The translations under genes were made by a program, and so were the position numbers. Positions 42,462 to 51,499 of a stretch of DNA of 64,000 nucleotides are shown in pieces. The notes beneath the pieces were generated by a model that was given only the letters and a program-made list of their open reading frames with translations, ran no database searches and was not told the origin of the DNA. Numbering within the stretch: the first letter of the stretch is position 1; every line of letters starts with the position of its first letter. Location: assembly GCF_000787835.1 (NCBI RefSeq), contig NZ_BBPP01000004.1, positions 127,526-191,525 on the forward strand, read 5' to 3'. The DNA is from Streptacidiphilus melanogenes (lineage in GTDB: Bacteria; Actinomycetota; Actinomycetes; Streptomycetales; Streptomycetaceae).

Positions 42462-42721
42462 CGGCAATCCCTTGGTCGAGGGGCGCGCACTGGTGGCGCG
42501 CGAATCTACGCGCGATGCATGGAGCCATACGGGATTGTGACGACCAGTCAAGGTCACGACAAGTGACTGGGATTGATCGACTCTGGACTTCCGCGGTCCG
42601 CCGTCCGCCGTTCGCCCGGCGTTGCCCCCGTCTCGACCCGGAGCACGAGCGTCCGGGCCCGGTCTGACGTCGGGTCACGTGATCGGTCGTACCTTGACCG
42701 CCCGCGTGCGACGATCGGTGG

Positions 42722-43768
42722 ATGCGATCGCGGCCGCCGTTCTCACACAGACTCCGTGCGGAGCTCGGCACTCCCGGCCGGGCCCGAAGACTCGCCAGCA
42801 GCCCGCGCTCGCGGGTGTGGCAGGCGGAGTTGTCCGGCACGACGGTCGTGGTCAAGCAACTGGTGGACGCCCCCGAGGCGGACGAGCGCTACGCCCGCGA
42901 GGTCGCGGCGCTCACGCTCGCCTCTCAGGTCGCACCTCCGGTGGTACCACGGCTGCTCGGCACGGACCCGGACGAGCGCGTGCTGGTGCTGGAGCACGTG
43001 CTGCCGCAGCGGCCGGGGGAGGGCTGGCTCGTCGACTACGCCTCGGCCCTGGCCCGCCTCCACGCCACCCCGCTCGACCCCGGCCTCGCGGGCCCGCTGC
43101 CGCCATGGTCGGGTCCGACGGAGGCGGACCTCGACTCGTTCCTCCGCCTGGCGGCGACGCTCGGTGTCCCGGAACCCGCCGGAGTGCGGGACGAACTGCG
43201 GGCGCTTCTCCATCGGTTGGGCCGCCCACCGCGCCGTCCCGCCCTGCTGCACGGCGACCCGTGCCCCGGCAACGACCTCCACTCCGCCGGAGACGGTGTG
43301 CGCTTCATCGACTTCGAGCAGGCCGCCCTCGGCAACGGCATCGTCGAACTCGCCTATCTCCGCATCGGGTTCCCCACTTGCTGGTGCGTCACCGTGCCTC
43401 CCCCGGCCCTGCTCGACGCCGCCGAGTCCGCGTACCGCCTCGCCTGGCGGCAGGCCACGGGCTCCGACGCCGAAGGCGAACTCGTAGACGCCTGCGCCGG
43501 CTGGCTCGTGCGCGGCGACGCACTCGTCGAGCGCGCTCGCCGCGGCACGGCCGACCACCTCGCCGAACTCCCCACGCACGACTGGACCTGGGGCACGGGC
43601 ACCGCCCGCCGCCGGCTCGCCCACCGCCTCGACGTCGTCAGCCGCCTCGCCCGCGATTCCGGCCCGCTGCGCGCGCTCGGCGCGCTGTCCGCCTCGCTGC
43701 ACGCGGCGATGCGCGCGCGCTGGCCCTGCCTCGGCGCCTTCCCCGCCCAGCGGCCCGACCCCCGTTGA
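42722..43768 (+). CDS. aminoglycoside-phosphotransferase-fold kinase
   Basis: A 348-residue protein of the APH/choline kinase superfamily. The ATP Lys is in TTVVVKQLV, the catalytic loop is LLHGDPCPGNDLH (Brenner motif HGDxxxxN) and the metal Asp is in RFIDFEQA. Such enzymes phosphorylate small molecules, and aminoglycoside resistance is only one possibility. It is divergent from the phosphoesterase gene with 260 bp between them. Confidence 0.82.
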   Translation: MRSRPPFSHRLRAELGTPGRARRLASSPRSRVWQAELSGTTVVVKQLVDAPEADERYAREVAALTLASQVAPPVVPRLLGTDPDERVLVLEHVLPQRPGEGWLVDYASALARLHATPLDPGLAGPLPPWSGPTEADLDSFLRLAATLGVPEPAGVRDELRALLHRLGRPPRRPALLHGDPCPGNDLHSAGDGVRFIDFEQAALGNGIVELAYLRIGFPTCWCVTVPPPALLDAAESAYRLAWRQATGSDAEGELVDACAGWLVRGDALVERARRGTADHLAELPTHDWTWGTGTARRRLAHRLDVVSRLARDSGPLRALGALSASLHAAMRARWPCLGAFPAQRPDPR

Positions 43769-44091
43769 CCGCGATGCCAGGATCACAGCAGACAGCCGAC
43801 AGGCTCTGCCCGACCTCGTCCGGTGGAACGGCCGCAGCAGCGATCTCGTCGCAGCAACCCACGCAGCGGAACGTGTGGCCCCTGAGGTGGTTCTGGCTCG
43901 CGCCACGGCCGCCGCCGTCCGGCGCAGGGCTGCTGGCTGAGGAAGCGCCCCTTGCCGTTGTGGCGAACCGCAACACGACGAACAGAACCATCAGCCCCGC
44001 TGTGAGGCGTGGCGCAGCGAGCCGTGACGGAGAATTGTCGGACCCCGGGGCTAGTCTCGACTGGACGGCAATCGGACAGGAAGGCCGCGTC
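43769..44091. other. intergenic region, 323 bp
   Basis: No supported gene. A Cys-containing minus-strand frame from 44093 runs into the neighbouring gene without a stop and is judged spurious. A TAGTCT hexamer at 44052-44057 could be part of the promoter for the reductase gene. Confidence 0.4.
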
Positions 44092-44745
44092 ATGTCCCGG
44101 GTCAGGGTTCACAACTTCTCCGTCTCCCTCGATGGCTTCGCCACCGGTGAGGGGCTGAGCTTCGACGCGCCCTTCGGGCACGCCGGGACGCGGCTGCACC
44201 AGTGGTTCTTCGGGACGCGGACGTTCCGCGCCATGCAGGGCCAGCCCGGCGGGAGCGCGGGCGTCGACGACGCCATCGCCTCGCGCTGGAACGAAGGCGT
44301 CGGCGCGGAGATCATGGGCCGGGGCAAGTTCGGTCCGCAGCACGGGCCGTGGGCCGACCACGAGTGGAACGGCTGGTGGGGGGAGAACCCGCCCTTCCAC
44401 ACGCCCGCCTTCGTGCTGACGCACCATCCGCGGCCGTCCGTCACGATGGCCGGCGGCACGACGTTCCACTTCGTCGACGCAGCGCCCAAGGAGGTCCTGC
44501 GCCAGGCGCGCGAGGCGTCGGGCGGCCTGGACGTGCGCATCGGCGGCGGTCCGTCGACGGTCCGCGCCTTCCTCGCGGAGGACTTGGTGGACCACCTCCA
44601 CATCGTCCTGGTGCCGATCGTGCTCGGGCGCGGCGTCCGGATCTGGGACGGGCTGGAGGACCTGGAGCGGCGCTTCGACGTCGAGTCCGTGACGACGCCC
44701 AGCGGCGTCACGCATCTCACCTTCACCCGGCCTCGGCAGTCATGA
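44092..44745 (+). CDS. dihydrofolate-reductase-like (RibD C-terminal) protein
   Basis: A 217-residue protein of the RibD C-terminal/DHFR-like reductase family: VHNFSVSLDGFATGEG at the start, GRGKFGP in the middle, LDVRIGGGPSTVRAFLAEDL for NADPH, and LVPIVLGRG near the end. The natural substrate of this subgroup is unknown. The ATGA overlap with the next gene indicates coupling with an alpha/beta hydrolase. Confidence 0.85.
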   Translation: MSRVRVHNFSVSLDGFATGEGLSFDAPFGHAGTRLHQWFFGTRTFRAMQGQPGGSAGVDDAIASRWNEGVGAEIMGRGKFGPQHGPWADHEWNGWWGENPPFHTPAFVLTHHPRPSVTMAGGTTFHFVDAAPKEVLRQAREASGGLDVRIGGGPSTVRAFLAEDLVDHLHIVLVPIVLGRGVRIWDGLEDLERRFDVESVTTPSGVTHLTFTRPRQS

Positions 44746-45545
44746 CCGCGCACATCACCTCTCGCGACGGCACCACACTCGCCGTCGACGTGGCGGGCCA
44801 CGGCCTGCCGGTGGTCCTCGTCGGCGGGGCGTTCAACGACCGCACCACCGTGGCCGCGCTCGCTGCGGAGCTCGAGCCGCACGTCACGGTGGTCAGCTAC
44901 GACCGCCGCGGCCGCGGCGCGAGCGACAACCGTGCCACCGGCTACCGGGTCGCCGACGAGCTGGACGACCTCGCGGCCGTCATCGCCCACTCGGGCGGCC
45001 GGGCCTCCGTCTTCGGCCACTCCTCGGGTGCCTCGCTCGCCCTGGCGGCCGCCGCCCACGGTCTGCCCGTCGAGCGGCTCGCGGTCTACGAGCCCTCCTT
45101 CGCTGCCGACCCGAGCCTGCCCAGACCGCCCGCTGACGTCTACGACCGCCTCACGGCCCTCGTCGCCGCGGGCGACGCCGACGGCGCGGCCGAGCTGTTC
45201 CTCGGCGAGGTGATCGGCGTCCCCGGCGAGGTCGTCGCGGGGATGAAGGCGGGCGACGGCTGGCCGTTCCTGGTCGACAAGGCGCCGAGCCTGCCCTGGG
45301 ACGTGCTCGTGAGCGAACCCTGGCAGCTGCTCCCGCTGCAGCGCCTCGCGGGCATCCGCGTCCCGACCCTCGCCCTCTACGGCGACGGCACCTCCCCCTG
45401 GCTCTCCGCCGCCGCCCGCGCGGTCGCGAACACCGTCCCGGACGCGGAGCTCCAAGTGCTCCCGGGCGAGGACCACTCGATCCTCCAGCGTCCGCACGCG
45501 CTGACTCCGCTGCTCCAGTCCTTCTTCGACCCCACCGCCCGCTGA
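44742..45545 (+). CDS. alpha/beta hydrolase
   Basis: A 267-residue cytoplasmic hydrolase. The nucleophile Ser is in FGHSSGASLA, the acid in LALYGDGTSPW and the His in GEDHSILQ. VVLVGGAFNDR replaces the usual HGxP oxyanion motif. It overlaps the upstream reductase gene by 4 bp. An esterase or lactonase role is possible; the substrate is unknown. Confidence 0.85.
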   Translation: MTAHITSRDGTTLAVDVAGHGLPVVLVGGAFNDRTTVAALAAELEPHVTVVSYDRRGRGASDNRATGYRVADELDDLAAVIAHSGGRASVFGHSSGASLALAAAAHGLPVERLAVYEPSFAADPSLPRPPADVYDRLTALVAAGDADGAAELFLGEVIGVPGEVVAGMKAGDGWPFLVDKAPSLPWDVLVSEPWQLLPLQRLAGIRVPTLALYGDGTSPWLSAAARAVANTVPDAELQVLPGEDHSILQRPHALTPLLQSFFDPTAR

Positions 45546-45679
45546 CGCGCCACCCGGCTGTCGGTGCCTGGTGGCATGCGAGCTGCCCGTGATCGCGGGC
45601 GACGACGGGGCGATCCGAGGCGCGGGGGCCGACGGGCCGGGGCTGCCCCCGGCACTCGATGTCAGCCGCTGACCTCGCC

Positions 45680-45685
45680 TATGAT
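45680..45685 (+). promoter_or_regulatory. -10 element of a leaderless TetR gene
   Basis: TATGAT ends 7 bases before the ATG at 45693 and no ribosome site precedes that ATG, so the mRNA is probably leaderless. A clear -35 box is not visible. Confidence 0.45.
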
Positions 45686-45692
45686 CGGGTGC

Positions 45693-46253
45693 ATGGGTAG
45701 ATGGGAGCCGAACGGGCGCGGCAGACTGGCGCAGGCAGCACTGGATCTGTACGTCGAGCGCGGCTTCGACCAGACCACCGTCGCGGAGATCGCGGAACGC
45801 GCGGGCCTGACCGAGCGGACCTTTTTCCGCCACTACGCGGACAAGCGCGAGGTGCTGTTCGACGGGTCCGCGATGCTGCAGCAGCTCATGGTGGACGCCG
45901 CAGCCGCCGCGCCGGATGACGCCTCGCCGCTGGAGGCGACCGCAGCCGCACTGGTCGCGGTGGGGGAGATGTTCGACGAGCGGCGCGAGTTCGCCCGGCG
46001 ACGCCACTCCGTGATTGTGGCCAACCCGGAGCTTCAGGAACGCGAGCTGATCAAGCTCGCGCGGCTGACCGAGGCCATCGCCGCGACCCTGCGCGAGCGG
46101 GGCGTCGGCGAGCCCGCCGCGAGCCTGACCGCCCAGGCGGGGATCGGCGTCTTCCACGTCTCGTTCCAGCGCTGGGTGGCCCCGGGCGAGACGCGCAGGA
46201 TCGGCGAGCTGATGCGCGAGGGCGTGGAGGAGCTCAGGGCCGTCATGCGGTGA
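45693..46253 (+). CDS. TetR-family transcriptional regulator
   Basis: A 186-residue repressor with an N-terminal helix-turn-helix (TVAEIAERAGLTERTFFRHYADK, residues about 30-53) and a helical ligand-binding domain. It follows the reductase/hydrolase pair on the same strand after 147 bp and may regulate it. The start at 45693 fits leaderless transcription; a second ATG at 45681 overlaps the -10. Confidence 0.85.
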   Translation: MGRWEPNGRGRLAQAALDLYVERGFDQTTVAEIAERAGLTERTFFRHYADKREVLFDGSAMLQQLMVDAAAAAPDDASPLEATAAALVAVGEMFDERREFARRRHSVIVANPELQERELIKLARLTEAIAATLRERGVGEPAASLTAQAGIGVFHVSFQRWVAPGETRRIGELMREGVEELRAVMR

Positions 46254-46258
46254 GGACC

Positions 46259-46282
46259 GGGCCCGGCAGACCCGCCGGGCCC
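46259..46282. terminator. hairpin between convergent TetR and GH3 genes
   Basis: GGGCCCGGC (46259-46267) and GCCGGGCCC (46274-46282), a 9-bp perfect stem with a 6-base loop. Confidence 0.55.
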
Positions 46283-46299
46283 AGCGCTCCGCAGGAGCC

Positions 46300-48588
46300 T
46301 CAGCCGACCGTGAACGACGTCCCGGTCGTGGCGTCGCCGGCCAGGAGTGTGTAGCCGCCCGGTTCGACGACCTGGCCGCCCTCGCCGTCCACGTCGCCCT
46401 CGGTGTGGGCCAGCAGTGACAGCGGGACGGTGATCTGCACCGTGGTGTGCGCGCCCGCGTCCAGGTGCACACGGGTGAAGCCGACCAGCCACTTGGCCGG
46501 CGTCAGCACCTGGCTGACGGGCTGGGAGACGTACAGCGGCACCACCACGTCACCGGCCTTCGAGCCGGTGTTCGCCACCGGCACACCGACCGTCAGCGAC
46601 CCGTGGGCGCCGACGCTCGTGCGGTCCGGCGTGGGCGTGCCGATCTGGTAGCTGGTGTAGGACAGGCCCGCCCCGAAGGCGAACAGGGGGCTGTAGCCGG
46701 AGTCCGTGCCGCTGTTCGTGCCGGGCAGCTGGGTGTAGAACTCGGGCTCGTTGCCGATCGCCTTGGGCCAGGAGACCGGCAGACGACCGCTCGGGTTCGC
46801 CTTGCCGTAGAGCAGGTCGGCGACGGCGTGGCCGCCCTCCGTGCCCGGCAGCCAGGCCATCAGCAGTCCGGCGGTGTTCGCGGCGCTGCCCAGCACCAGC
46901 GGCCGGTCGGCGATGACGACGACCACCACGGGCTTGCCGGTCGCCTGCAGGGCCGCCACCTCCGCCTGCTGGTCGGGCGCCAGCTCCGGGTCCGGGTGGT
47001 CGTTCGGGCCCTCCGCGCCCGGGGTGTCGCCGACGACGACCACGGCCGCGTCAGCGTTCTTCAGGTCGCCGACCGCCGCGGTGGCGTCCGCCTGGTAGTC
47101 GACGGAGGTCCCGGCGGGAGCCTCCTCGCGCAGCCCGGCGAGCACCGTCGTCCCGCCGACGTTCGTGCCGCTGGGCACGCCCTGCCAGCCGATCGTCCAG
47201 CCGCCCATCTGGTTGTCGATGTCGTCCGCGCTCGGGCCGGTCACCACGATCTTGTGCACGTCCGAGCCGAACGGCAGCACGCCGCCCTGGTTGCGCAGCA
47301 GCACCGAGGACTCCGTGGCGGCCTGTCGCGCGAGCGGCAGGTCCGCGCCGTCGACGATCGCGTCCGCCTTCGAGGCGTCGACGTACGGGTGCTCGAACAG
47401 GCCGAGGCGGAACTTCATCGTCAGGATCCGGGAGACGGCTTGGTCGATGCGGTGCTGCGAGATCAGGCCGCGCTGGACGGCCGCGAGTGCGGAGTCGGTG
47501 AAGTCGGTGGCGCTGGTGGGCTCCATCGCCATGTCGACGCCGGCGTTGACGGCCTTGGCGATCGCCTCGGGGTAGTCGGCGGCGATGTGATACGCCGTCT
47601 GCAGGTTACGCACGTCGCTCCAGTCGCTGACCACCACGCCGTCGAAGTGGTACTGGCCGCGCAGCACGGTGGTGAGCAGGTAGTGCGAGGCGGTGACCGG
47701 TACGCCGTTGACCGCTCCGGAGTCGGCCATGACGCTGAGCGCGCCCGCGCCGATCGCCTGCTTGTAGGCGGGCAGGATGGTGTCCTGCAGGTAGCGCGGC
47801 GAGTAGTCGGCGGGCACCCGGTCGTGGCCGTTGAGCGGCTGCGAGTAGCCGGCGAAGTGCTTGACGGTCGCGGCGATCCGGGTGCCGCTGGAGGCGTCCT
47901 GAAGGCCCTTCACCGCCGAGGCGGCCATGGTGCCGGTGAGCAGCGGGTCCTCGGAAAAGGTCTCGTAGTAGCGGCCCCAGCGCTGGTCCCGGGCGATCTC
48001 GGCGACCGGACCGAAGGCCCAGTTGATGCCGGTGGCCGCCACGGCGCGCTGCGTCGACTGCTCGACGCTCTGCTCCAGCGACGGGTCCCAGGTGGCGCCC
48101 ATGCCGATCTGCTGCGGGAACATGGTCGCGCCGAGCACGTTGTTGTGGCCGTGGACGGCGTCGATGCCGTAGAGGATCGGGATGTGCAGGCGCGAATTGG
48201 TGATCGCGTAGCGCTGGATGGTGTTGGTCATCTCGGCCCAGTCCTGGGGCGTGTTGACCGCGGGTGGCATGCCGCCGCCGGAGAGGATCGAGCCGGCTGC
48301 GTTGTCGACCAGGACGCTGTGCAGGCAGGCGTCGTTGAGCGCGCCGCCGCTCCAGTTGCAGGTGCCCTGGACGGTGACCAGGGCCTCCTGGTCCATCTGG
48401 CCGATCTTCTCCCGCAGCGTCATCCGGTGCAGCAGGTCGGCGACGCGGTCGGGGATCGCGGCTTTGGCGTCGAGGTAGAGGGGCGTCCGGGCGGCGGCCG
48501 GTGCGGGCGCCGCGCCGACGCCGGTGAGGACCCCGCCGAGCAGGGCGAGGCCGGTGAAGGTTGCGAGGTGACGACGTGCTGGGCGCAC
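46300..48588 (-). CDS. secreted GH3 beta-glucosidase/exo-glucanase
   Basis: A 762-residue exported glycosidase. The signal peptide spans residues 1 to about 32. The GH3 N-terminal barrel has the nucleophile Asp at about residue 322 in GVVVSDWSDV, plus KHFAGYS and ITNSRLHIPILYGIDAVHGH. The GH3 C-terminal domain and a fibronectin-III-like domain follow (LPVSWPKAIGNEPEFYTQLPG and GFTRVHLDAGAHTTVQI). It hydrolyses beta-glucans or cello/laminari-oligosaccharides outside the cell. The GTG start at 48588 gives a normal signal peptide with GGAAGAG upstream. A palindromic LacI-type site lies about 100 bp upstream. Confidence 0.9.
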   Translation of the reverse strand: MRPARRHLATFTGLALLGGVLTGVGAAPAPAAARTPLYLDAKAAIPDRVADLLHRMTLREKIGQMDQEALVTVQGTCNWSGGALNDACLHSVLVDNAAGSILSGGGMPPAVNTPQDWAEMTNTIQRYAITNSRLHIPILYGIDAVHGHNNVLGATMFPQQIGMGATWDPSLEQSVEQSTQRAVAATGINWAFGPVAEIARDQRWGRYYETFSEDPLLTGTMAASAVKGLQDASSGTRIAATVKHFAGYSQPLNGHDRVPADYSPRYLQDTILPAYKQAIGAGALSVMADSGAVNGVPVTASHYLLTTVLRGQYHFDGVVVSDWSDVRNLQTAYHIAADYPEAIAKAVNAGVDMAMEPTSATDFTDSALAAVQRGLISQHRIDQAVSRILTMKFRLGLFEHPYVDASKADAIVDGADLPLARQAATESSVLLRNQGGVLPFGSDVHKIVVTGPSADDIDNQMGGWTIGWQGVPSGTNVGGTTVLAGLREEAPAGTSVDYQADATAAVGDLKNADAAVVVVGDTPGAEGPNDHPDPELAPDQQAEVAALQATGKPVVVVVIADRPLVLGSAANTAGLLMAWLPGTEGGHAVADLLYGKANPSGRLPVSWPKAIGNEPEFYTQLPGTNSGTDSGYSPLFAFGAGLSYTSYQIGTPTPDRTSVGAHGSLTVGVPVANTGSKAGDVVVPLYVSQPVSQVLTPAKWLVGFTRVHLDAGAHTTVQITVPLSLLAHTEGDVDGEGGQVVEPGGYTLLAGDATTGTSFTVG

Positions 48589-48683
48589 GGGCTCTTCCAA
48601 TCCGTGGGAGGGACGGGTGGGCGTCACGACACGAACTGGAAGCTGATTGAACAGCCGGTGCGATGGTGCGTCAATCTCTTGAA

Positions 48684-48699
48684 CAGAGAGCGCTCTCAA
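48684..48699. promoter_or_regulatory. LacI-type palindromic operator of the GH3 gene
   Basis: GAGAGCGCTCTC (48686-48697) is a perfect 12-bp palindrome with the AGCGCT core seen in CebR/BglR-like operators of streptomycete glycosidase genes. It lies about 100 bp upstream of the GH3 start. Confidence 0.65.
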
Positions 48700-48829
48700 G
48701 CGTTGCGTGTGAGCTGCGCATTCCGGTGTCCGTTTATATGTTGAACGATGGCCGTCGGGTTCTCCGGGGGCCTCGGCTGGGGAGGCTCAGAAGTAGCTCC
48801 GGACATGTCAGGGTCCAGGGAGGGCGGCC

Positions 48830-50962
48830 ATGCGGCGAAGCGTGCGGCGAGTCGGGTTGGGCGGCGTGCGCGGGGCTCTCGCCGCGCTGACGGCGGCCCT
48901 GGTGGTGCCTGCGGCTCCGGCGGCCGACCTGGTGGTGCCCGCGGCTCCGCTGGCGGCCCGGGCCGTCCCCTCCGTCCCCGCCGCGTCCCCGGTCGCGGCG
49001 AGTGCACCGCAGGCGCAGTCACCGTCGCAGTCCCAGTCGCTCCAGTTGGGTTCGGTGCGCCTGTCCGCCTGCGAGAAGAACCCCGCCGGCTGGTGCGGCA
49101 AGGTCGCCGAGCCGTTGGACCGAGGCGACCCGACCGGCCCGACCATCGGCGTCGGCTTCGAGTGGTATCCGGCCACCGGAACCGCCCAGGGCACCGTCGT
49201 CGCCGTCGACGGCGGCCCCGGCTGGGGCTCCACCTCCTCGCGCTCCGGCTACCTCGGCCTGCTCGGCCCCCTGCGGGCCCGCCGCAACCTGCTCGTCTTC
49301 GACCTGCGCGGCACCGGCCGGTCCCAGCCGATCACCTGCAGCGGCCTGCAGAACTTCCACGGCTCCACGGACACCGACGCCTTCCGCCAGACCGTCGCCG
49401 CCTGCGGCGACCAGCTGAACCACACCTGGAAGCGCTCCGACGGCAGCTGGGCCCACGCCTCCGACCTGTTCGGCACCGCCAACGCCGCGCGCGACCTCGC
49501 CGACGTGCTGCAACGCCTGCAGCTGCCCAAGGTCGACCTCTACGGCGACTCCTACGGCACCTGGTTCGCGCAGACCTACGCCTCGCGGTACCCGCAGACC
49601 CTGCGCTCGGTCACCCTGGACGCCTCCTACGAGGTGCTGGGCCTCGATCCCTGGTACCCGAGCACCATGGCCACCGCCCGGACGGCGTTCGGCCTCGCCT
49701 GCCTCCGCTCGCCCGCCTGTGCCGCGAAAGCGCCGCAGGACCCGTGGACGGCGATCACCCGGCTGGCGACCCGGCTGCGGACGACCCCCGTCTCCGGGAT
49801 CACCACCGACCTGAGCGGACACACCGTCACCGAGACGGTCACCGCCGCCACGCTCGTCGACCTGGTCGCCAACGCGGGCTTCGACCGGGCGGTCTACAAG
49901 GGCCTCGGCGCGGCCGCGGACGCCGTGCTCGACCACGGCGACACCGCTCCGCTGCTGCGCCTGGCGGCACAGTCCGTCGGCTACGACAACACCATGCCCG
50001 CGCCGCCCTCCTACTCCGACGGCCTCTACTTCGCCGTCGCCTGCACCGACTACCCGCAGCTGTTCGACATGAACGCCCCGCCCGCGCAGCGCGCCCAGCA
50101 GTTGCGGCAGGCCGAGGCGAGCGAACCGGCGGACGCCTTCGCGCCGTTCACGGCGGCCGAATGGGCCGGGGTCAACGCCTACACCGACACCTTCACCGGC
50201 TGCCTGGGCTGGCCCGCCCCCGTGCACCACGACCCGCCGATCACGGCGACGCCGCCGCTGGTCCCGGCCGACCTGCCGGTCCTGGTCCTCGGCGGCGACC
50301 TCGACTCGCTCACCCCGGCCGCCGGCGGGCAGCGTGTCGCTGAGCAGACCGGCCCCTCGGCCCGGTTCGTCGGCGTCCCCAACCTGACCCACATCACGGC
50401 GATGGCCGATCCGGCCTGGCCCGGCCCCGAGGCGTGCGGCCAGAACCTCTACCGGCAGTTCACCGCCGATCCGGGCACCCTGGCCACCCTCGACACGAGC
50501 TGCACGGCGAACACCCCGCCGATCCCGACCCTGGCCGCCTACCCCCAGCAGCTCGCCGACGTGGTCCCCGCCGCCCCGCAGCCCGGCGACCAGGCCGATC
50601 CGGCCGCCCTGGGCGCGGCCGCGGCAGGCGTCGCCACGGTCGACGACGCCGTCGGCCGCTACGGCTACCTCGACGGCGACAAGGACTCCGGCCTGCGCGG
50701 CGGCAGTTGGTCCGCCTCGGGGAACACGAAGGTCACCTTCACCTTCTCCGCGACCCGATGGGTCCCGGACGCGAGCACGGACGGCACCGCCGTCTGGGAC
50801 CGCTCCGACGGCTCCGTCACCGCCGAGCTGACCGTCCATCCGGCCCAGGGCCCCGACGTCACCGTCGACGCGAGCTGGAACACCTTCGCCGCGACCCCGA
50901 CGGTCACCCTCACCGGCACGGTCTCCGGAGCGTCCCTCCAGGCCACCCTGCCGATGCCGTAG
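48830..50962 (+). CDS. secreted alpha/beta hydrolase, tripeptidyl aminopeptidase type
   Basis: A 710-residue exported serine peptidase. The Ala/Val/Pro-rich signal and linker end at about residue 65. GGPGWGS forms the oxyanion hole, the nucleophile is the Ser of YGDSYGTWFAQ, the acid is in LVLGGDLDSLTP and the His in NLTHITA. The TAP-like C-terminal segment is followed by an additional beta-rich domain of about 100 residues. Streptomycete relatives (SlpD/SlpE/Tap) remove tripeptides from protein N-termini. Confidence 0.87.
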   Translation: MRRSVRRVGLGGVRGALAALTAALVVPAAPAADLVVPAAPLAARAVPSVPAASPVAASAPQAQSPSQSQSLQLGSVRLSACEKNPAGWCGKVAEPLDRGDPTGPTIGVGFEWYPATGTAQGTVVAVDGGPGWGSTSSRSGYLGLLGPLRARRNLLVFDLRGTGRSQPITCSGLQNFHGSTDTDAFRQTVAACGDQLNHTWKRSDGSWAHASDLFGTANAARDLADVLQRLQLPKVDLYGDSYGTWFAQTYASRYPQTLRSVTLDASYEVLGLDPWYPSTMATARTAFGLACLRSPACAAKAPQDPWTAITRLATRLRTTPVSGITTDLSGHTVTETVTAATLVDLVANAGFDRAVYKGLGAAADAVLDHGDTAPLLRLAAQSVGYDNTMPAPPSYSDGLYFAVACTDYPQLFDMNAPPAQRAQQLRQAEASEPADAFAPFTAAEWAGVNAYTDTFTGCLGWPAPVHHDPPITATPPLVPADLPVLVLGGDLDSLTPAAGGQRVAEQTGPSARFVGVPNLTHITAMADPAWPGPEACGQNLYRQFTADPGTLATLDTSCTANTPPIPTLAAYPQQLADVVPAAPQPGDQADPAALGAAAAGVATVDDAVGRYGYLDGDKDSGLRGGSWSASGNTKVTFTFSATRWVPDASTDGTAVWDRSDGSVTAELTVHPAQGPDVTVDASWNTFAATPTVTLTGTVSGASLQATLPMP

Positions 50963-51023
50963 CCGGGAACCGCGCCGACCGAGCCGGCGTCACAGCATCG
51001 TCGGGGCCGTCACGGGGGGTGGC

Positions 51024-51477
51024 ATGGCTGGATGGCGGGTGGGCGACGGCGACGGCGTCGTGCTGGGGACGCTCGGCGTGCTGTTGGCGCTGCTGGCGGC
51101 CGTCGTCGCGGTGCGGCTGGTGAGCCGGTGGCTGTGGCGGGTCCGCGCGCTGACGCGCGGTCTGGCCGTGGACGGCCGCGTGCTGGACGTCGACCTGGAA
51201 CCCGGTGACCAGGGGCGTGCGGCGATCGTCCGGACCGTGGTCTGGTTCTACGCCGCCGACGGCCGCGAGTTCCGGGTCGAGGACGGCATCGGACGCGCGC
51301 AGGGTCGGCGAACCGGTGCCCGTGCGCTACCTCCCCGACCGTCCGCAGTGGGCCGTCGTCGCCGACGAGGGCGAGGGCACGGGGGAGATGCTGGTGGTCC
51401 TGGCCTTCTGCGCCCTCGTCGTCCTCACCGGCGTGGTCTGCCTCTTGATCGCCCTGCGTATCCCCGCGTCGAGTTAG
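51024..51477 (+). pseudogene. DUF3592-type membrane protein, frameshifted
   Basis: The first half (from ATG 51024) has a membrane helix (VVLGTLGVLLALLAAVVAVRL) and the DUF3592-like beta domain (GRVLDVDLEPGD to FRVEDGIGRA). The frame is lost near 51300, in a CGCGCG tract. The continuation (RVGEPVPVRYLPDRPQWAVV and a second helix, MLVVLAFCALVVLTGVVCLL) is in the next frame to the stop at 51477. Loss of two bases or gain of one in the CG tract explains this. It may be a real inactivation or a sequence error. Confidence 0.7.
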
Positions 51478-51487
51478 GGCGTGAACA

Positions 51488-51493
51488 TAGGCT
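51488..51493 (+). promoter_or_regulatory. candidate -10 of a leaderless kinase-fold gene
   Basis: TAGGCT ends 6 bases before the ATG at 51500, and there is no ribosome site in between. Confidence 0.35.
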
Positions 51494-51499
51494 CCTCGC

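Noticed and set aside
42722..43768. Kinase-fold gene as the missing APH partner of the ACAD10/11-like operon.
   Set aside because: About 16 kb away, with no copy of the TTGAAYYYRAC operator in front of it.
43784..44093. Minus-strand frame with several Cys and a hydrophobic N-terminus.
   Set aside because: It runs without a stop into the antisense of the kinase-fold gene, its composition follows the GC-rich background, and it has no ribosome site or known family.
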